From: Streptomyces sp. cf386
GTDB taxonomy: Bacteria; Actinomycetota; Actinomycetes; Streptomycetales; Streptomycetaceae
Reading direction: 5' to 3'
DNA: 64,000 bases
Assembly (NCBI RefSeq): GCF_900103585.1
Contig: NZ_FNHV01000001.1
Span: 265,326-329,325, forward strand
Shown here: in pieces, positions 52,608 to 61,633 of the stretch
How positions within the stretch are numbered: position 1 is the first letter of the stretch
Layout of the letters: every line of letters starts with the position of its first letter
Notes under the pieces: generated by a model
Told to the model about the DNA's origin: nothing
The model's input: the letters and a program-made list of their open reading frames with translations, nothing else
Databases searched by the model: none
Position numbers and translations under genes: made by a program

Positions 52608-53555
52608 TCAGACCGTCGCCGCATCCGTCCGACCCGCCAGCGCCGCCGCCGCGGCGCCCACCAGCCCCGCGTCCGTCCCCATCTGGGCCGGCGTGATCGC
52701 CAGCCGCTGCACGAAGGACAGGGTGGCGTAGTCGGTCAACGCCTTGCGCAGCGGCGTGAAGAGCACGTCGCCCGCCTTGCCGACGCCGCCGCCGATCACG
52801 GCGATGTCGATCTCGACGAGGGTCGCGGTGGCCGCGATCCCGGCCGCCAGGGCCTGGGCGGCGCGATCGAAGGAGGCCACGGCGACCGGGTCGCCGTCCC
52901 GCGCGGCGGCGGCCACCGCGGCGGCGGACGTGTCGCCGTCCGGGCCCGGCTGCCAGCCGTTCTCCAGCGCCCGCCGGGCGATGTTGGGGCCGCTGGCGAT
53001 GCGCTCGACGCAGCCGCGCGAACCGCACGGGCACAGGTCGCCGTCCAGATCGACGCTGATGTGGCCGATGTGGCCGGCGTTGCCGGTGGGGCCCGGGTGC
53101 AGGCGGCCGTTCAGGACCAGGCCACCGCCGACGCCTGTGGAGACGACCATGCAGAGGGCGTTGTCATGCCCCCGGGCCGCGCCCTGCCAGTGCTCGGCCG
53201 CCGTGATGGCCACGCCGTCGCCGATCAGCTCGACGGGCAGACCGCCGGCGGCCTCGCGGACCCGCCGGACCAGCGGATAGTCACGCCAGCCGGGCACGTT
53301 CACGGGACTGACGGTGCCCGCCGAGGCGTCCACCGGACCCGCACTGCCGATGCCCAGGGCCGTGGCGCGCTCCCACAGGGGCGACGCGGTGAGCTCGGCG
53401 ACGACCTCCTCGACTGCCCGCATCACCGTCTCGCCGTCCTCCCGCGCCGGCGTCGCGCGCTGAGCCCGGACCACGATCGTGCCGTGGCCGTCCACCAGCG
53501 CCCCGGCGATCTTGGTGCCGCCGATGTCGAGCGCAGCCACGAGGTCGGTGTGCAT
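52608..53555 (-). CDS. ROK-family sugar kinase (glucokinase-like)
   Basis: A 315-residue ROK protein with the phosphate loop LDIGGTKIAGALVD, the sugar-binding segment STGVGGGLVLNGRLHPGPTG, and the zinc motif GDLCPCGSRGCVE. It lacks an N-terminal DNA-binding domain, so it is a kinase rather than a repressor. It likely phosphorylates glucose or another hexose released from galactosides. It is divergent from the LacI gene, with a clear LacI-type operator between them. Confidence 0.93.
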   Translation of the reverse strand: MHTDLVAALDIGGTKIAGALVDGHGTIVVRAQRATPAREDGETVMRAVEEVVAELTASPLWERATALGIGSAGPVDASAGTVSPVNVPGWRDYPLVRRVREAAGGLPVELIGDGVAITAAEHWQGAARGHDNALCMVVSTGVGGGLVLNGRLHPGPTGNAGHIGHISVDLDGDLCPCGSRGCVERIASGPNIARRALENGWQPGPDGDTSAAAVAAAARDGDPVAVASFDRAAQALAAGIAATATLVEIDIAVIGGGVGKAGDVLFTPLRKALTDYATLSFVQRLAITPAQMGTDAGLVGAAAAALAGRTDAATV

Positions 53556-53674
53556 CTGATTCAGTTCTCCCGGTCAACCATTCGGATCTCCCCGCCAGCC
53601 ACGGGAATTGGACGAGCCGGTCTCGCGGTGGGGGCGCAGGCCGGAGATTGCGGTGGACAGTGTCTCCCGGATCT

Positions 53675-53686
53675 GACAACGTTGTC
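53675..53686. promoter_or_regulatory. LacI-family operator palindrome GACAACGTTGTC
   Basis: A perfect 12-bp palindrome with the central CG typical of LacI-family operators. It lies in the 305-bp gap between the divergent ROK and LacI genes and could control both. Confidence 0.7.
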
Positions 53687-53721
53687 CAGGCTCTATGCTC
53701 GACGCCACATCCTCATACAAA

Positions 53722-53834
53722 CCCATGGACCTACGCACCCCCATGGGCCGACGCATCCCCGTGGATCGACGTATCCCATGGCCCGACACCTCCCGTAGCG
53801 GGACGAATCCCCATGGACCGCCGTATCTCCGTGG
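53722..53834 (+). repeat. Degenerate 18-bp tandem repeats (CCCATGGACCGACG type)
   Basis: Cores CCCATGG or CCCGTGG recur at 53722, 53740, 53758, 53775, 53810 and TCCGTGG at 53828, mostly 18 bp apart, each followed by a (G/A)(A/C)CGACG-like stretch. They fill the upstream leader of the LacI gene. Confidence 0.65.
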
Positions 53835-53860
53835 ACGACGACAGGACAGGACACCGCATC

Positions 53861-54934
53861 GTGCCCGAGGCCATCCGCCGATCCGACCGCCCTGCTGACC
53901 GCCACTCGGACCGTCTCTCCGGGGCCCGCTACGGCAACCGTCCGACCATGAAGGACGTCGCCGCGCGTGCCGGAGTCGGTCTGAAGACCGTCTCGCGCGT
54001 GGTCAACGGGGAGCCGGGGGTCACCCCGGAGACGGAGCGCCGTGTCCAGGAGGCCATCGACGCGCTGGGCTTTCGCCGCAACGACAGCGCGCGGGTGCTG
54101 CGCAAGGGCCGTACGGCGAGCATCGGCCTGGTCCTGGAGGATCTCGCGGACCCTTTCTACGGCCCCCTCAGCCGGGCGGTCGAGGAGGTCGCCCGGGCGC
54201 ACGGCGCCCTGCTCATCAACGGCTCCAGCGCCGAGGACCCGGACCGCGAGCAGGAACTGGCGCTGGCGCTGTGCGCGCGGCGGGTGGACGGGCTGGTGAT
54301 CATCCCGGCCGGTGACGACCACCGCTATCTGGAGCCCGAGCTCAAAGCGGGCGTCGCCACCGTGTTCGTCGACCGCCCGGCGGGCAAGATCGACGCCGAC
54401 TGCGTCCTGTCCGACAACTACGGCGGTGCCCGGGACGGCGTCGCCCATCTCATCGCCCACGGCCACCGCAGAATCGGCTTCGTCGGCGACATGCCCCGCA
54501 TCCACACGGCCGCCGAGCGACTGCGCGGCTACCGGGCCGCCATGGAGGACGCGGGCATACCGGTGGAGGACTCCTGGATGTCCCTGGGCGTCACCGACCC
54601 GGAGCGGGTGCGTGACGCGGCCGAGGGGATGCTCTCCGGTCCCTCCCCCGTCACCGCGATCTTCGCGGGCAACAACCGGGTGACGGTCACCGTGATCCGT
54701 GTCCTCGCCGAACAGACCCGTCGCGTCGCCCTCGTCGGCTTCGACGACATCGAACTCGCCGACCTGCTGGAGCCCGGCGTCACCGTCGTCGCCCAGGACG
54801 CGGCGGCGATCGGCCGTAGCGCCGCCGAGCGGTTGTTCCGTCAGCTCGACGGCACCCTGATCACCCCGGAACGCATCGAGCTGCCGACGCGGCTCATCAC
54901 CCGCGGCTCGGGCGAGCTGCCGCCGGCGGACTGA
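53861..54934 (+). CDS. LacI-family transcriptional regulator
   Basis: A 357-residue regulator if started at GTG 53861. After a polar N-terminus the helix-turn-helix is PTMKDVAARAGVGLKTVSRV, then the hinge GFRRNDSARVLRKG and a periplasmic-binding-protein-like ligand domain. Other starts (ATG 53813 or ATG near 53947) are possible; 53861 has AGGACAGGA upstream. The divergent ROK kinase and upstream galactosidase make a sugar regulator most likely. The GACAACGTTGTC site upstream fits autoregulation. The next gene follows after 7 bp. Confidence 0.93.
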   Translation: MPEAIRRSDRPADRHSDRLSGARYGNRPTMKDVAARAGVGLKTVSRVVNGEPGVTPETERRVQEAIDALGFRRNDSARVLRKGRTASIGLVLEDLADPFYGPLSRAVEEVARAHGALLINGSSAEDPDREQELALALCARRVDGLVIIPAGDDHRYLEPELKAGVATVFVDRPAGKIDADCVLSDNYGGARDGVAHLIAHGHRRIGFVGDMPRIHTAAERLRGYRAAMEDAGIPVEDSWMSLGVTDPERVRDAAEGMLSGPSPVTAIFAGNNRVTVTVIRVLAEQTRRVALVGFDDIELADLLEPGVTVVAQDAAAIGRSAAERLFRQLDGTLITPERIELPTRLITRGSGELPPAD

Positions 54935-54941
54935 GCACCTC

Positions 54942-55727
54942 ATGGCCGACCGCACCAGCGGGTCGTGGCTGCCCCTGCGTGGGCGCACCTTGGAGGCCCT
55001 CGGCCTGACCGAGGCGCCGCGCGATCATCCGCTCCTCTACCCGGGCGCCTGGCCGTCGGACTCCGGGCTCCTCGACGGGGACCGGCTGCTGCCGCTGGAC
55101 CGCCTGGTGCACGACGACCGCGTACCCGTCCTCGCGGTCGGCTCCAATGCCTGCCCCGGCCAACTGCGGCACAAAATGGAAGAGTTCGGGATCGCCTCCC
55201 CCATCCCGATGGTGCGGGCGCGGGTCACCGGCATCGAGGTGGGCGTCTCCGCGCACGTGAGCCGCATGGGGTACGTGTCCGCGTCACCGTTCCACGCACC
55301 GGGCCGCGTGCGGGAGTTGTTCGTCACCTGGCTCGACGCCGAGCAGCTCGCGGTGATCGACGCGAGCGAGGGCGTGCCGGTGCCGGGCGGCAACTACGAC
55401 CGCGCCTGGCTGCCGGCACCCACCGTGCGGATCGAGTTCGCGGACGGCAGCACACTCCCGGGCGCTTTCGCGTACGTCAACCGCCATGGCGTCCTGCACG
55501 ACGGCGCCGGTACGCCGCGCACCCACCCCGGCCAGCGGCCGCTGCTCACCGAACTTCTGCTGGGCTCGGCCCGGTTGAGGGAGCTGTTCGGTGTCACCGC
55601 CGAGGAGTTCTGCGCGCGGGCGCGTGCCGATGCGATGCTGTGCGAGCGGGGTACCCGGCTGTTCGCGGAAGAGAAGCGGGTGACGGCCTCCGGGCTGGAG
55701 GGCTGCGTCCGGGTTCAGGGCTCCTGA
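54942..55727 (+). CDS. Uncharacterised protein with GGCT-like motif
   Basis: I do not recognise a named family with certainty. The 261-residue protein contains VLAVGSNACPGQL (about 67-79), reminiscent of the YGSN..P.QL motif of gamma-glutamylcyclotransferase-like folds, and a C-terminal helix-rich part. No signal peptide or membrane segment. ATG 54942 lies 7 bp after the LacI stop codon, so the two are co-transcribed. It converges with the protein-kinase gene with 21 bp between stops. Confidence 0.75.
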   Translation: MADRTSGSWLPLRGRTLEALGLTEAPRDHPLLYPGAWPSDSGLLDGDRLLPLDRLVHDDRVPVLAVGSNACPGQLRHKMEEFGIASPIPMVRARVTGIEVGVSAHVSRMGYVSASPFHAPGRVRELFVTWLDAEQLAVIDASEGVPVPGGNYDRAWLPAPTVRIEFADGSTLPGAFAYVNRHGVLHDGAGTPRTHPGQRPLLTELLLGSARLRELFGVTAEEFCARARADAMLCERGTRLFAEEKRVTASGLEGCVRVQGS

Positions 55728-55748
55728 TCGCGGCGGACCGCCTGGATG

Positions 55749-58001
55749 TCAGCAGACCGGAAGACCCGGCACCGGCTCGTCGTTGTTGCCGCCCTCCAGG
55801 TAGACGTCGCTGACGAAGACGTTGGTGTTGCCGTTGTCGTCGTCCGTCTTGGCCCACCAGACGTTGGTCCACTCGCCGTAGGTCTCGCGGCGGCCCAGGT
55901 TCTGCTGGCAGTAGAAGTAGTTGGTGCCCGCGTTGAGTTGGCCGACCTCGCTGCCGGAGGCGGTGTAGGACTTGGCGGTCCTCCAGACCTGGCAGTTGTA
56001 CTTGCCGCCGCCGATGGAGGTACAGGCCGGGGCCTGTGTGGTGGCGCCCCCGCCCGTCGTTCCACCGCCGCCCGAGGTTCCTCCGCCGCCCGTCGTACCG
56101 CCGTCGCCGGAACCGCCGCCCGTGGTGCCGCCGTTGGTGCCGCCACCGCCCGAGGTCTTGGTCGGGGCCGAGGTGGGCCCGTCGGTGCGTCCGGTGTCCG
56201 CCGAACGGCTCGGCGTCTTGGTCGCGTCGGGGTCCTTCTCGTCGTCCTTCTCGGTGAGACCCGATTCGCCCGAGGGGTCGTCGGCGTCGGGGCTGCCGGT
56301 CTGCGGGGCGGACTCGCCCGGAGAGGTGGCGGACGACGACGTGGCCCGCGCCTCCTTCTTGCTGTCGCCCGTGTTGTTCACCAGGGCCACGGTGCCCCCG
56401 GCCGCCGCGAGCACGACGGCGACGGCCACGGCGGCGAGCAGGGCACGGCCCTTGCGCCGGGCGGGGCCGTCGGAGGACGTGGTCATCGGGCCGGTGGGGG
56501 CCGAGTCGTGCGGTGACGGGGTGGGGCCGACGTAGCCGTGCGGGGGTTGGCCGGACGGCACCGGCGCACCGCCGTACGACGAAGGGGTCGGCTGCCCGGG
56601 GACGGGGTGTCCGTGGTTGTGTCCCGCCGGGCCCGGTTGGCCGACGGCACCGTAGCTCTGGGCCGGCGGCGTGCCCTGTCCGGGAGTCGTGGGCCCTTGC
56701 ACCCACGCGGCGCCCAGTCCCGCGGGGCCTGGTGCACCCTGTCCTGCGGGCCCGGGTGTCCCCTGCCCCGCAGAACCCTGTGCTCCCGGAGCGCCCTGCC
56801 CCACGGACCCAGGTACCGCCTGCCCCGCAGGCCCCGGCGCTCCCTGCCCCGCGGGCCCCTGCGCCGCAGGCGCACCCTGCCCCACATTCCCGAAGGGCGG
56901 CGCCCCGGGCACACCCGACGCAAGAACGCCCTGCCCCGGCACTGCCAAGCCCTGAGCCCCCGGCGCCCCCTGTCCCGGGCCGCCGTACGCCTGCCCGGCG
57001 GGCGCCGTCGGCGCGATGGGCGTCTGTCCCTCCGGCGCCGTGGGCCCAGCTCCTGGCGCCGGCGCCGGAGCGCTGGGCTTCGTCTCGTCCGGCACGGGCC
57101 CGGCTCCCGCCGATCCCAGCAGCGCCGCCGTAGGCGAGTCAGGACCCGCCGAGTCGGCCACCGCCTGCAGGAGTTCCCGCGCCTCGTCGGCCTCGGGGCG
57201 GGACTCGGACCGCTTGTCCATGAGCCGCTGGAGGACGGGGCCGAGGGGCCCGGCGTTGCGGGGCTCCGGCAGGGGCTCGGAGATGATCGCGGTGAGTGTG
57301 GAGAAGGTGGACGTGCGGCGGAAGGGCGCGGAGCCCTCGACCGCCGCGTACAGCGTGGCGCCCAGGGCCCAGACGTCCGAGGAGGGACCCGGATCGGCGC
57401 CCTGGGCCCGCTCGGGGGCCAAGTAGTCGAGGGAGCCGACGAGGTGGCCGGTGCGGGTCAAATGGGTGGCCGAGCCGTCGCCCGGGTCGTCCATGGTGGC
57501 GATGCCGAAGTCGGTCAGGACGACTCGGCCGGAGCGGTCGAGCAGGATGTTGCCGGGCTTGACGTCACGGTGCAGGACGCCTGCACGGTGGGCGGCGGCC
57601 AGCGCGTCCATGACCTTGGCGCCGATTCCGGCCGCCTCGCGCGGGTCGAGGGTGCGCTCGCGCAGCACTCTCTCCAGGGAGGGGCCGTCGACCAGCTCCA
57701 TGACGATGAGGGGGCGTCCGTCGATCTCGGTGACGTCGTGCACCGCGACGACGCCGGTGTGCCGCACCCGGGCCGCCGCGCGGGCCTCGCGCTGCATCCG
57801 CAGCCGTAGATCGGCGAGTTCGGGACCGTCGGCGTCGCTGTAGGTGCGCAGTTCCTTGACGGCGACCTCGCGGCCGAGGACCTCGTCGACGGCCCTCCAC
57901 ACCACACCCATGCCGCCGCGCCCGAGCTGTGCGATGACGCGATAGCGCCCGGCCAGCAGTCGACCGGCCTCGTCCGGCTGTCCGTTCTCCCCCGAAGACA
58001 C
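55749..58001 (-). CDS. Transmembrane Ser/Thr protein kinase with collagen-like linker
   Basis: A 750-residue PASTA-less Hanks-type kinase. The kinase domain (about 20-285) has GRGGMG (27-32), Lys49, the catalytic loop HRDVKPGN (Asp146) and DFG (Asp164). A long linker (about 300-500) is built of Gly/Pro/Ala/Gln repeats. A transmembrane helix (about 515-538, LLAAVAVAVVLAAAGG) is followed by an extracellular Ser/Thr/Gly-rich stalk and a Cys-containing SH3-like C-terminal domain (YNCQVWRTAKSYTASG). It would phosphorylate cytosolic proteins in response to an envelope signal. GTG 58001 is chosen over 58028. Confidence 0.93.
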   Translation of the reverse strand: MSSGENGQPDEAGRLLAGRYRVIAQLGRGGMGVVWRAVDEVLGREVAVKELRTYSDADGPELADLRLRMQREARAAARVRHTGVVAVHDVTEIDGRPLIVMELVDGPSLERVLRERTLDPREAAGIGAKVMDALAAAHRAGVLHRDVKPGNILLDRSGRVVLTDFGIATMDDPGDGSATHLTRTGHLVGSLDYLAPERAQGADPGPSSDVWALGATLYAAVEGSAPFRRTSTFSTLTAIISEPLPEPRNAGPLGPVLQRLMDKRSESRPEADEARELLQAVADSAGPDSPTAALLGSAGAGPVPDETKPSAPAPAPGAGPTAPEGQTPIAPTAPAGQAYGGPGQGAPGAQGLAVPGQGVLASGVPGAPPFGNVGQGAPAAQGPAGQGAPGPAGQAVPGSVGQGAPGAQGSAGQGTPGPAGQGAPGPAGLGAAWVQGPTTPGQGTPPAQSYGAVGQPGPAGHNHGHPVPGQPTPSSYGGAPVPSGQPPHGYVGPTPSPHDSAPTGPMTTSSDGPARRKGRALLAAVAVAVVLAAAGGTVALVNNTGDSKKEARATSSSATSPGESAPQTGSPDADDPSGESGLTEKDDEKDPDATKTPSRSADTGRTDGPTSAPTKTSGGGGTNGGTTGGGSGDGGTTGGGGTSGGGGTTGGGATTQAPACTSIGGGKYNCQVWRTAKSYTASGSEVGQLNAGTNYFYCQQNLGRRETYGEWTNVWWAKTDDDNGNTNVFVSDVYLEGGNNDEPVPGLPVC

Positions 58002-58119
58002 CGCTGCCCCGTTCCTGTGACACCTCAATGAGTCCGTACAGACTACGGGGCAGCGGTGACAACACCAGCCGGTGATGGCCCCTGTGACAGGGCCGCCACG
58101 TGGAGGTCTTGTGTGGAAC

Positions 58120-59424
58120 CTACTGGGCGGAGACCGTCAGGTCGCCGCGCCGGGGCGCCGCGAAGCCCTCCAGATCGGCGCGGGTCAGGCCGGTCAGCCG
58201 GGCGACCTCGGCGATGTCGAGGGCGCCGCAGTCCAGACCGCGCAGCAGATAGCCGCTGAGGGCCTTGGCGGTGGCCGGCTCGTCCATGACGTCGCCGCCC
58301 GCCCGGTTGGCGTATCGGGCGAGGCGGGCCGCAGCCTGCTCGAAGCCCTCGCGGTAGAAGGCGAAGACGGCCGCGTACCGAGTGGGGATGTGGCCGGGGT
58401 GCATGTCCCAGCCCTGGTAGTAGGCGCGCGAGAGCGCCCGCCGGGTCAGGCCGTAGTGCAGTCGCCAGGCGTCGTGGACCTTCGCGGTCGGGCCGACCGG
58501 CAGGACGTTCGTGGAGCCGTCCGAGACGCGTACGCCGGTGCCCGCCGCCGCGACCTGCATGATCGCCTTGGCGTGGTCGGCGGCCGGGTGGTCGCTGGCC
58601 TGGTAGGCGGCGGAGACGCCGAGGCAGGCGCTGTAGTCGAAGGTGCCGTAGTGCAGGCCCGTGGCGCGGCCCTCGGCGGCCTGGATCATCCGGGCGACGG
58701 TGGCGGTGCCGTCGGTGGCGAGGATGGACTGGCTGGTCTCGATCTGGATCTCGAAGCCGATCCGGCCGGGCTCGAGCCCGCGCGCCTTCTCGAAGGCCTC
58801 CAGGAGCCTGACCATGGCGGTGACCTGCTCGGGATACGTCACCTTCGGCAAGGTGAGGACGAGCCCGTCGGGCAGACCGCCGGCCTCCATCAGGCCGGTG
58901 AGGAAGACGTCGAGGGTGCGGATGCCCCGGTCGCGTACGGGTGCCTCCATGCACTTCATGCGGATGCCCATGTACGGGGCCGCCGTGCCCTTCTCGTACG
59001 CCTCGGCGATCAGCCGTGCCGCGCGGGCGGCCGCCTCGTCCTCCTCGGCGTCGGGGCGGGGGCCGTAGCCGTCCTCGAAGTCGACGCGCAGGTCCTCGAT
59101 GGGCTCGCGCTCCAGCTTGGCGCGCACGCGCGCGTGCACCGGCTCGGCGAGTTCGTCGGACAGGCCGAGGACGGCGGCGAAGGAGGCGGCGTCCGGCGCG
59201 TGTTCGTCGAGGAGGGCCAGGGCCTGGTCGCCCCAGGAGCGGAGGGTGTCGGCGGCGAAGACGTCGCCGGGGACGTAGACGGTGTGGACGGGCTGGCGGC
59301 TGCCGGGGTCTCCGGGGTAGCGGCGCTCCAGCTCCGCGTCGACCGGCGCGAGGGAGGCGCTGATCTCCTCGCTGACGGCACCCGCGAGGCTCGTCGCCAC
59401 CTTCTCCTGCTGGCCCTGACCCAT
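58120..59424 (-). CDS. DUF6986 family protein (aldolase/PEP-pyruvate superfamily fold)
   Basis: A 434-residue cytosolic protein. VDFEDGYGPRPDAEEDEAA, RMKCMEAPVRDRG, and IGFEIQIETSQSI resemble the beta-barrel metal-binding motifs of the HpcH/HpaI aldolase or malate-synthase superfamily, and the family is listed as DUF6986. The reaction is unknown; C-C bond cleavage of an acyl-CoA or keto acid is plausible. ATG 59424 has GGAGGG upstream. An inverted repeat lies 17 bp upstream of the start. Confidence 0.82.
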   Translation of the reverse strand: MGQGQQEKVATSLAGAVSEEISASLAPVDAELERRYPGDPGSRQPVHTVYVPGDVFAADTLRSWGDQALALLDEHAPDAASFAAVLGLSDELAEPVHARVRAKLEREPIEDLRVDFEDGYGPRPDAEEDEAAARAARLIAEAYEKGTAAPYMGIRMKCMEAPVRDRGIRTLDVFLTGLMEAGGLPDGLVLTLPKVTYPEQVTAMVRLLEAFEKARGLEPGRIGFEIQIETSQSILATDGTATVARMIQAAEGRATGLHYGTFDYSACLGVSAAYQASDHPAADHAKAIMQVAAAGTGVRVSDGSTNVLPVGPTAKVHDAWRLHYGLTRRALSRAYYQGWDMHPGHIPTRYAAVFAFYREGFEQAAARLARYANRAGGDVMDEPATAKALSGYLLRGLDCGALDIAEVARLTGLTRADLEGFAAPRRGDLTVSAQ

Positions 59425-59440
59425 CCCACACCCTCCTGAT

Positions 59441-59455
59441 TTCCGCGATACGGAA
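59441..59455. promoter_or_regulatory. Inverted repeat TTCCG-N5-CGGAA
   Basis: A 15-bp palindrome just upstream of the DUF6986 gene, in the region divergent from the EEP gene. This spacing and sequence resemble IclR-type operators, some of which control allantoin and glyoxylate genes in Streptomyces. Confidence 0.5.
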
Positions 59456-59628
59456 TCAACAATCCGCATGACGAAGTTATCCGGGGACCTTCCACCTGGT
59501 CAACACCATGTCCACGGGGAGTCACTCCACCATCTCGCCATGTTCACGCCCATCTCGGTACGCGGTATCACACTTCCATACGCACGCCCCGCACGACTCG
59601 TCCGGCAGTTCCCACCGAAGGAGCCCCA

Positions 59629-60537
59629 GTGCCGAACCACAGCCGAGTCACGCGCCGTCTGGGCCTGAAGGCCGCGTTGGCCGCAGCGGTCACCGCGCCC
59701 CTCTCCAGTACAGCACTGCCCACGTCCTCCGCCTCGGCGGGCGAACGCCCGGCCCGTCGGCACCTTCAGGTCATGTCCTTCAACCTGCGCTTCGCGAGCA
59801 CCACCGAACCCAACAGCTGGACCGTGCGCAGACCGGTGATGCGCGAGCTGCTGCGCCGCGAGGCCCCGCACGTCATCGGCACCCAGGAGGGCGTCTTCTC
59901 GCAGCTGCTCGACATCGACAACGACCTCGGCCCGCGCTACGACTGGGTGGGCACCGGCCGGCTGCACGGCAGCCGAGACGAGTCCATGGCGATCTTCTAC
60001 GACTCCCGGCGACTGCGCCCGACCGAGTACGACCACTTCTGGCTCTCCGACACCCCGGACGTGATCGGCTCCAACACCTGGGGCGCGGCCTTCGCCCGCA
60101 TGGTCACCTGGATCCGCTTCCGCGATCTCACTGACGGCGCACGGGAGTTCTACGTCCTCAACACCCACTTCGACCATGTGAGCCAGCACGCGCGCGAGCG
60201 CAGCGCCTCGCTGATCGCCGAGCGGATCGCCGGCTTCGACCGCACCCTGCCGGTCGTGGTGACCGGGGACTTCAATGTCGCCGCCCACAAGAACACGGTG
60301 TACGACACGCTGCTCGGCGCCGGTCTTGTCGACACCTGGGACACCGCCGACGAGCGCAGCGCGCTGTACGCGACCTTCCACGGCTACAAGCCGCTGACGC
60401 CGAACGGCGACCGCATCGACTGGGTCCTGGCCACGCCCGGCGTCACCACGCATCGGGCGACCGTCAACACCTTCGCCGCCGACGGCCAGTTCCCGAGCGA
60501 CCATCTGCCCGTCCAGGCGTCCCTGACCCTGGGATGA
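59629..60537 (+). CDS. Secreted endonuclease/exonuclease/phosphatase (EEP) family protein
   Basis: A 302-residue enzyme with a twin-arginine-like signal (TRRLGLKAALAAA). The EEP motifs are all present: SFNLRF (about 50-55), TQEGVF (Glu), NTHFDH, GDFNV and SDHLPV. Such enzymes hydrolyse phosphodiesters (nucleases, sphingomyelinase-like or inositol phosphatases). GTG 59629 has AAGGAG upstream. A perfect 17-bp hairpin follows the stop. Confidence 0.93.
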   Translation: MPNHSRVTRRLGLKAALAAAVTAPLSSTALPTSSASAGERPARRHLQVMSFNLRFASTTEPNSWTVRRPVMRELLRREAPHVIGTQEGVFSQLLDIDNDLGPRYDWVGTGRLHGSRDESMAIFYDSRRLRPTEYDHFWLSDTPDVIGSNTWGAAFARMVTWIRFRDLTDGAREFYVLNTHFDHVSQHARERSASLIAERIAGFDRTLPVVVTGDFNVAAHKNTVYDTLLGAGLVDTWDTADERSALYATFHGYKPLTPNGDRIDWVLATPGVTTHRATVNTFAADGQFPSDHLPVQASLTLG

Positions 60538-60540
60538 GCC

Positions 60541-60578
60541 GAGGCCCCCGTGACCGTCTGCACGGTCACGGGGGCCTC
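60541..60578. terminator. Perfect 17-bp bidirectional hairpin terminator
   Basis: GAGGCCCCCGTGACCGT (60541-60557), a 4-nt loop, ACGGTCACGGGGGCCTC (60562-60578), between the convergent EEP gene and etfA. Confidence 0.9.
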
Positions 60579-60595
60579 GATGCGCCCGATCGGGA

Positions 60596-61558
60596 TCAGC
60601 CCTTGCGGGTGTTGATCTCCTCGGTCAGCTGCGGGACGACGTCGAAGAGGTCGCCGACGACGCCGTAGTCGACCAGCTCGAAGATCGGGGCTTCGGCGTC
60701 CTTGTTGATCGCCACGATCGTCTTCGAGGTCTGCATACCGGCCCGGTGCTGGATCGCGCCGGAGATGCCGGAGGCGATGTACAGCTGCGGTGAGACGCTC
60801 TTACCGGTCTGGCCGACCTGGTTGGTGTGCGGGTACCAGCCGGCGTCCACCGCGGCACGCGAGGCGCCGACGGCCGCGCCGAGGGAGTCGGCGAGGGCCT
60901 CGATGATCGCGAAGTTCTCCGCGCCGTTGACGCCACGGCCACCGGAGACCACGATCGCGGCCTCGGTCAGCTCCGGGCGTCCGGTCGACTCACGGGGCGT
61001 GCGCGCGGTCACCTTGGTGCCGGTCGCGGCGGCGGAGAAGGACACCGCCAGGGCCTCGACCGCACCGGCGGCCGGAGCGGCCTCCACGGCGGCCGAGTTC
61101 GGCTTGACCGTGATGACCGGGGTGCCCTTGGCGATGCGGGACTTGGTGGTGAAGGACGCGGCGAACACCGACTGGGTGGCCACCGGGCCCTCGTCGCCGG
61201 CCTCGAGGTCGATGGCGTCGGTGATGATGCCGGAGCCGATGCGCAGCGCCAGACGAGCGGCGATCTCCTTGCCCTCGGCGGAGGAGGGGACGAGAACGGC
61301 GGCCGGGGAGACGGCCTCGACGGCGGCCTGGAGGGCGTCGACCTTCGGGACGACCAGGTAGTCGGCGTACTCGGCGGCGTCGTGGGTGAGGACCTTGACG
61401 GCGCCGTGTTCGGCGAGGGTGGCGGCGGTGTCGGCGGCGCCGCCTCCCAGCGCGAGAGCCACGGGCTCGCCGACGCGGCGGGCCAGGGTCAGCAGCTCCA
61501 GAGTGGGCTTGCGGACGGCACCGTCCACGTGGTCGACGTAGACGAGAACTTCAGCCAT
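60596..61558 (-). CDS. etfA: Electron transfer flavoprotein subunit alpha
   Basis: A 320-residue protein with the FAD-binding C-terminal signature [20 protein letters not shown] then [18 protein letters not shown], and [13 protein letters not shown], typical of EtfA/FixB. With EtfB it accepts electrons from acyl-CoA dehydrogenases and passes them to the quinone pool. It lies downstream of etfB (75-bp gap) in the same orientation. Start ATG 61558. Confidence 0.97.
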   Translation of the reverse strand: MAEVLVYVDHVDGAVRKPTLELLTLARRVGEPVALALGGGAADTAATLAEHGAVKVLTHDAAEYADYLVVPKVDALQAAVEAVSPAAVLVPSSAEGKEIAARLALRIGSGIITDAIDLEAGDEGPVATQSVFAASFTTKSRIAKGTPVITVKPNSAAVEAAPAAGAVEALAVSFSAAATGTKVTARTPRESTGRPELTEAAIVVSGGRGVNGAENFAIIEALADSLGAAVGASRAAVDAGWYPHTNQVGQTGKSVSPQLYIASGISGAIQHRAGMQTSKTIVAINKDAEAPIFELVDYGVVGDLFDVVPQLTEEINTRKG

Positions 61559-61633
61559 GGGAATGCTCTCCTGCGGATTGCGAAGGCTTAAGGGGCGGAG
61601 GGGGTGTTGAGCCTCGAGCGGGCCAGTGCCCCT

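Noticed and set aside
53722..53834. CRISPR array
   Set aside because: Repeats are degenerate, 18 bp apart, without unique spacers or cas genes.
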